Source: JAIPEI01 sp041685835
GTDB taxonomy: Bacteria; Desulfobacterota; DSM-4660; Desulfatiglandales; HGW-15
Direction of reading: 5' to 3'
NCBI GenBank assembly: GCA_041685835.1
Contig: JAWLEX010000150.1
Location: 1 to 7,012 of the forward strand
Length of the DNA: 7,012 bases
In this document: one piece after another, positions 5,275 through 7,012 of the stretch
Layout of the letters: each line of letters begins with the position of its first letter
How positions within the stretch are numbered: the first letter of the stretch is position 1
The notes under the pieces: model-generated
The model's input: the letters and a program-made list of their open reading frames with translations, nothing else
What the model was told of the DNA's origin: nothing
Databases searched by the model: none
Position numbers and translations under genes: made by a program

Positions 5275-6271
5275 TCGATTTTTCTTCTCTGACACCCTCG
5301 TATCGTTCCGCCAGTGCCCGGGCCTCGGCACGCACCGCCTCTCTCAATGCCTCGGGCTCCAGCACCTCGGCTGCGGAACCCCAACCCAGCACCCAGAACC
5401 GGATCTCGTCCAGGCCCGCCACCTCGGCCTCGAACAATACCGAACCGTCGTCCTCCAGGGTGATCTCCTGGCTCTCGTGCCACACCTTCTCCCAGATGTA
5501 CCCGGCCACCCGGGGTGCAAACCTCACAATCACCCTCACAGGCTCCCCCTGGAACACCCCAAGGCTAGGCCGCAGAAAGGCCTCCAGGTCAAAGTCCTCG
5601 GGGATCTCAAAGGTGGCCTTGGTCACGGACAGCATGCGTATGCGGTCCAGCGCGAATATCCGCACCTCTCCCCGCTTGTGGCAGTGCCCGATAAGATAGA
5701 ACGTGCCGTTGTAGAACCAGATCCGAAAGGGGTCCACCCGCCGCCGGCCCTCGCTCTTCCGGCTCATGGTGTAGTAGACGATCTCCAGGGTCCTGTGCTC
5801 CCTTGCCGCCTCCTCCACCCGCTGGATCATCTCCTTGAAGCGCGCATAGTCCTTGTAGGGCTTGATGCCCACGTGCAGGGTCTGCTCCACGCTGTTGAGA
5901 TACTTGACCGACTCGGGCGGGAGCGTTGTGCGCACCTTCTGAAAGAGAGATTCCAGGGAGTCGTGAAAGGCCGTGCCCTGGAACACCCGCAACATGTCCC
6001 TCCCGAAGTAGAGGGCCATGAGTTCGGTCAGGCTGAAAGGGACCGGCACCTGGTGCTTTACCGTGTCCAGCACCGACCACAGATTCTTGCCCTCAACCCT
6101 TTCCGTGTACAGGGGAAACCCGGCCACCTGAAGCGCCTCCAGATCACGGTAGACGGTGCGCGCGTTGCAGTCCAGCTCCGAGGCCAGGTCCGCAGCCGAC
6201 CACCCCCTTCGCGCCGAGATCAGGAGCTGAATTATCCTCCACTGCCTTCCCAGCGTGTCTCCACGGGCCAT
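5258..6271 (-). CDS. WYL-domain transcriptional regulator (HTH + WYL + C-terminal WCX)
   Basis: 337 aa, the usual length for this family. Residues ~5-68 form a winged helix-turn-helix (WRIIQLLISARRGWSAADLA, then NARTVYRDLEALQVAGFPL, ending LWSV). Residues ~140-215 are the WYL domain: LEIVYYTMS, RRRVDPFRIWFYNGTFYLIGHC and RIFALDRI. The name motif reads F-Y-L (191-193), with Trp replaced by Phe. Residues ~243-325 are the C-terminal WCX region (RVIVRFAP to AERYEG). Such proteins bind DNA and sense ligands, often nucleotides or nucleic acids, and often control defence or mobile loci; the target here is unknown. ATG 6271 is preceded by GGGAGGA with a suitable spacer. The last codons (DAGK-stop) lie in the repeat at 5246-5274. 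It follows, by 16 bp, a truncated copy of the 98-aa gene. Confidence 0.92.
   Translation of the reverse strand: MARGDTLGRQWRIIQLLISARRGWSAADLASELDCNARTVYRDLEALQVAGFPLYTERVEGKNLWSVLDTVKHQVPVPFSLTELMALYFGRDMLRVFQGTAFHDSLESLFQKVRTTLPPESVKYLNSVEQTLHVGIKPYKDYARFKEMIQRVEEAAREHRTLEIVYYTMSRKSEGRRRVDPFRIWFYNGTFYLIGHCHKRGEVRIFALDRIRMLSVTKATFEIPEDFDLEAFLRPSLGVFQGEPVRVIVRFAPRVAGYIWEKVWHESQEITLEDDGSVLFEAEVAGLDEIRFWVLGWGSAAEVLEPEALREAVRAEARALAERYEGVREEKSRDAGK
5267..5283. repeat. 17-bp repeat copy (site B), identical to 2338-2354
   Basis: AGCGTCCCTCGATTTTT lies within the final codons of the WYL gene. It is the counterpart of the sequence at the end of the MFS gene and the left boundary of the site A / site B comparison. 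Confidence 0.75.
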
Positions 6272-6278
6272 GACTCAT

Positions 6279-6383
6279 CCTCCCGCATCAAAAAAGGTCA
6301 TCGAGGCCGCCCTCATCCAGCTTCAGCCAGACCCTGTAAAGCTTCTCCCCTGCCTCCCCCAAACACCTGAAGCCCTTTGAATC
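6279..6383 (-). repeat. 105-bp duplicated segment, copy B (upstream of the WYL gene)
   Basis: Gap-free counterpart of 2357-2461 at about 90% identity. It includes the GCGGGAGG that serves as the WYL ribosome binding site. Similarity stops sharply at 6383, inside what would be the DSKGF codons. Confidence 0.88.
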
Positions 6384-6386
6384 CAT
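6288..6386 (-). pseudogene. Truncated paralog of the 98-aa gene (C-terminal ~31 codons only)
   Basis: On the minus strand the frame encodes DSKGFRCLGEAGEKLYRVWL and on to DDLF-stop. This is the same as the C-terminus of the 98-aa protein with few substitutions. The N-terminal two thirds, including the FGGGAHFRNW segment, is missing. The open frame continues upstream to 6560 with unrelated sequence that does not look like protein, and the ATG at 6386 has no ribosome site. It is best read as a relic whose 5' part was lost by deletion or recombination. Its stop lies 16 bp before the WYL start, suggesting that the intact gene once formed an operon with WYL. Confidence 0.75.
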
Positions 6387-7012
6387 TTTCCTCGTTACAC
6401 ACGCAAATGTATCAAACCGGGCGAAAGAAAGTCTATTCTTGATAGTCATTCTTTGCCGGGATTCCCCGGGAACCTGCCATTTCAGCCCGAAAAGCCCGAC
6501 TCCCGCATCCAGCCTCCGGAGACCCTGCACAAATACGTATGCATAGCTGTTGAAATACATGTTTAACTGTTATTTAAGCTAGTTAAGTCTATTTTCTCCG
6601 ATTCCGGCTCTGCCCCTGGCTGTCGCCCCCTCCGGGTCATCCGCCGCCTGGTTAGTTATCTAACCAGCTGATTATTAAATGCTTTTTCCTGCGCTTAGCC
6701 GGCAAGGCCACCAATTGACGCCACCTTGGCCTCATTCTTGTAACCTACTGATTTACATATAACATTTGGATATTTGCACATGTTATTGTGCTCAAAAACA
6801 CAATTTTCTGTTCATTTCAGCTGTTTCAGGCTGTTTACAGGCTCCATATGGTACCCTCTAAGACTTCCGAGTTAAATCCGGAATATCTTTGTTTTACCAT
6901 AAGTTAAACCCTGTATTCAGCCTTTAGAGGCTAATCATGTTCTCATCCTGCAATTAATGGCACGTTAATTGATATATAGGCTCCCGGTTTGTCCTGATTT
7001 CCCATTATCTCA
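6387..7012. other. Gene-free region rich in short inverted repeats
   Basis: No frame here looks like a protein gene on either strand. A GC-rich patch (about 6602-6650) lies between AT-rich stretches. Perfect small inverted repeats are CTGGTTAG-ttat-CTAACCAG (6648-6667), ATAACAT/ATGTTAT (6759-6765, 6780-6786), GCACA/TGTGC (6776-6780, 6787-6791), ATTGTG/CACAAT (6785-6790, 6799-6804), TTCCG/CGGAA (6865-6869, 6879-6883), AGCCT-ttag-AGGCT (6919-6932) and CAATTAA/TTAATTG (6951-6957, 6965-6971). A degenerate tandem CTGTTTcagg/CTGTTTacagg occupies 6821-6841. The WYL promoter should lie in the left part on the minus strand, but I see no clear -35/-10 pair. Function unknown. Confidence 0.55.
6648..6667. 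repeat. Perfect 8-bp inverted repeat with 4-nt loop
   Basis: CTGGTTAG-TTAT-CTAACCAG is the strongest single hairpin in the right-hand gene-free region. No T-run directly follows on either strand, so it is not a typical terminator. It could be a protein binding site or an end of a mobile element. Confidence 0.5.

Noticed and set aside
5477..6370. 297-aa open frame on the + strand opposite the WYL gene
   Set aside because: It is antisense to a well-supported WYL protein, is Pro/His/Arg-rich and low in complexity, and has no recognisable domain: a GC-driven shadow.
6387..6560. Upstream part of the 90-aa frame ending in the 98-aa gene relic
   Set aside because: The sequence before DSKGF is unrelated to the 98-aa protein and lacks a ribosome site. 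A faint resemblance of LRRLDAGVG to LKLDEGGL was noted, but it is too short and gapped to call another copy.
6651..6664. Possible integron attC core sites (GTTAGTT / ATCTAAC)
   Set aside because: Only one strand of the small palindrome fits the consensus, there is no paired second core and no integrase or cassette; chance match in a hairpin.
1..7012. CRISPR array, tRNA or rRNA genes
   Set aside because: No regularly spaced direct repeats, no tRNA-like cloverleaf with TTCRANYC loop, and no rRNA motifs were seen on either strand.

Overview
The window looks like chromosomal DNA of a Gram-negative, moderately GC-rich anaerobe, most plausibly a Desulfobacterota (deltaproteobacterial) lineage. This placement is inference. 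It rests on the mix of Rhs, DUF89, radical SAM and WYL genes and on short intergenic repeats of a style I associate with that group. No gene here is a decisive taxonomic marker.

Region by region: (1) 2-988 is the 3' end of an Rhs/YD-repeat polymorphic toxin gene on the + strand. Its conserved Rhs core is followed by a cysteine-rich C-terminal domain with the phospholipase A2 signature CCxxHDxCY. Next comes a very AT-rich gene for a 104-aa multi-pass membrane protein, the obvious immunity candidate. (2) 1049-2355 is an MFS transporter gene (+) with its own sigma70-like promoter, a GTG start set by a good Shine-Dalgarno, and a terminator hairpin spanning its stop codon. (3) 2366-3234 holds two divergent small genes of unknown function: 98 aa on - and 79 aa on +. 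Between them lies a structured ~330-bp spacer. (4) 3268-5037 is a two-gene minus-strand operon: a DUF89 family metal-dependent phosphatase, then a radical SAM protein. (5) 5053-5274 is a repeat element bounded by perfect 20-bp inverted repeats and abutting a 29-bp repeat that recurs at 972-1000. (6) 5258-6271 (-) encodes a WYL-domain transcriptional regulator. A truncated ~90% identical copy of the 3' end of the 98-aa gene lies directly upstream of it. (7) 6384-7012 has no convincing gene but is rich in short inverted repeats.

Three things stand out. First, the Rhs-PLA2/immunity cassette is a contact-dependent toxin module whose exact immunity partner I do not recognise. Second, one repeat family supplies the last codons and stop (DAGK-stop) of two unrelated genes: the immunity candidate and the WYL regulator. 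Third, comparing 2338-2461 with 5267-6383 shows the same flanking sequences with and without a WYL gene between them. A WYL-type ribosome binding site is left behind in the empty copy, which points to gene loss or gain at a repeat-bounded locus.
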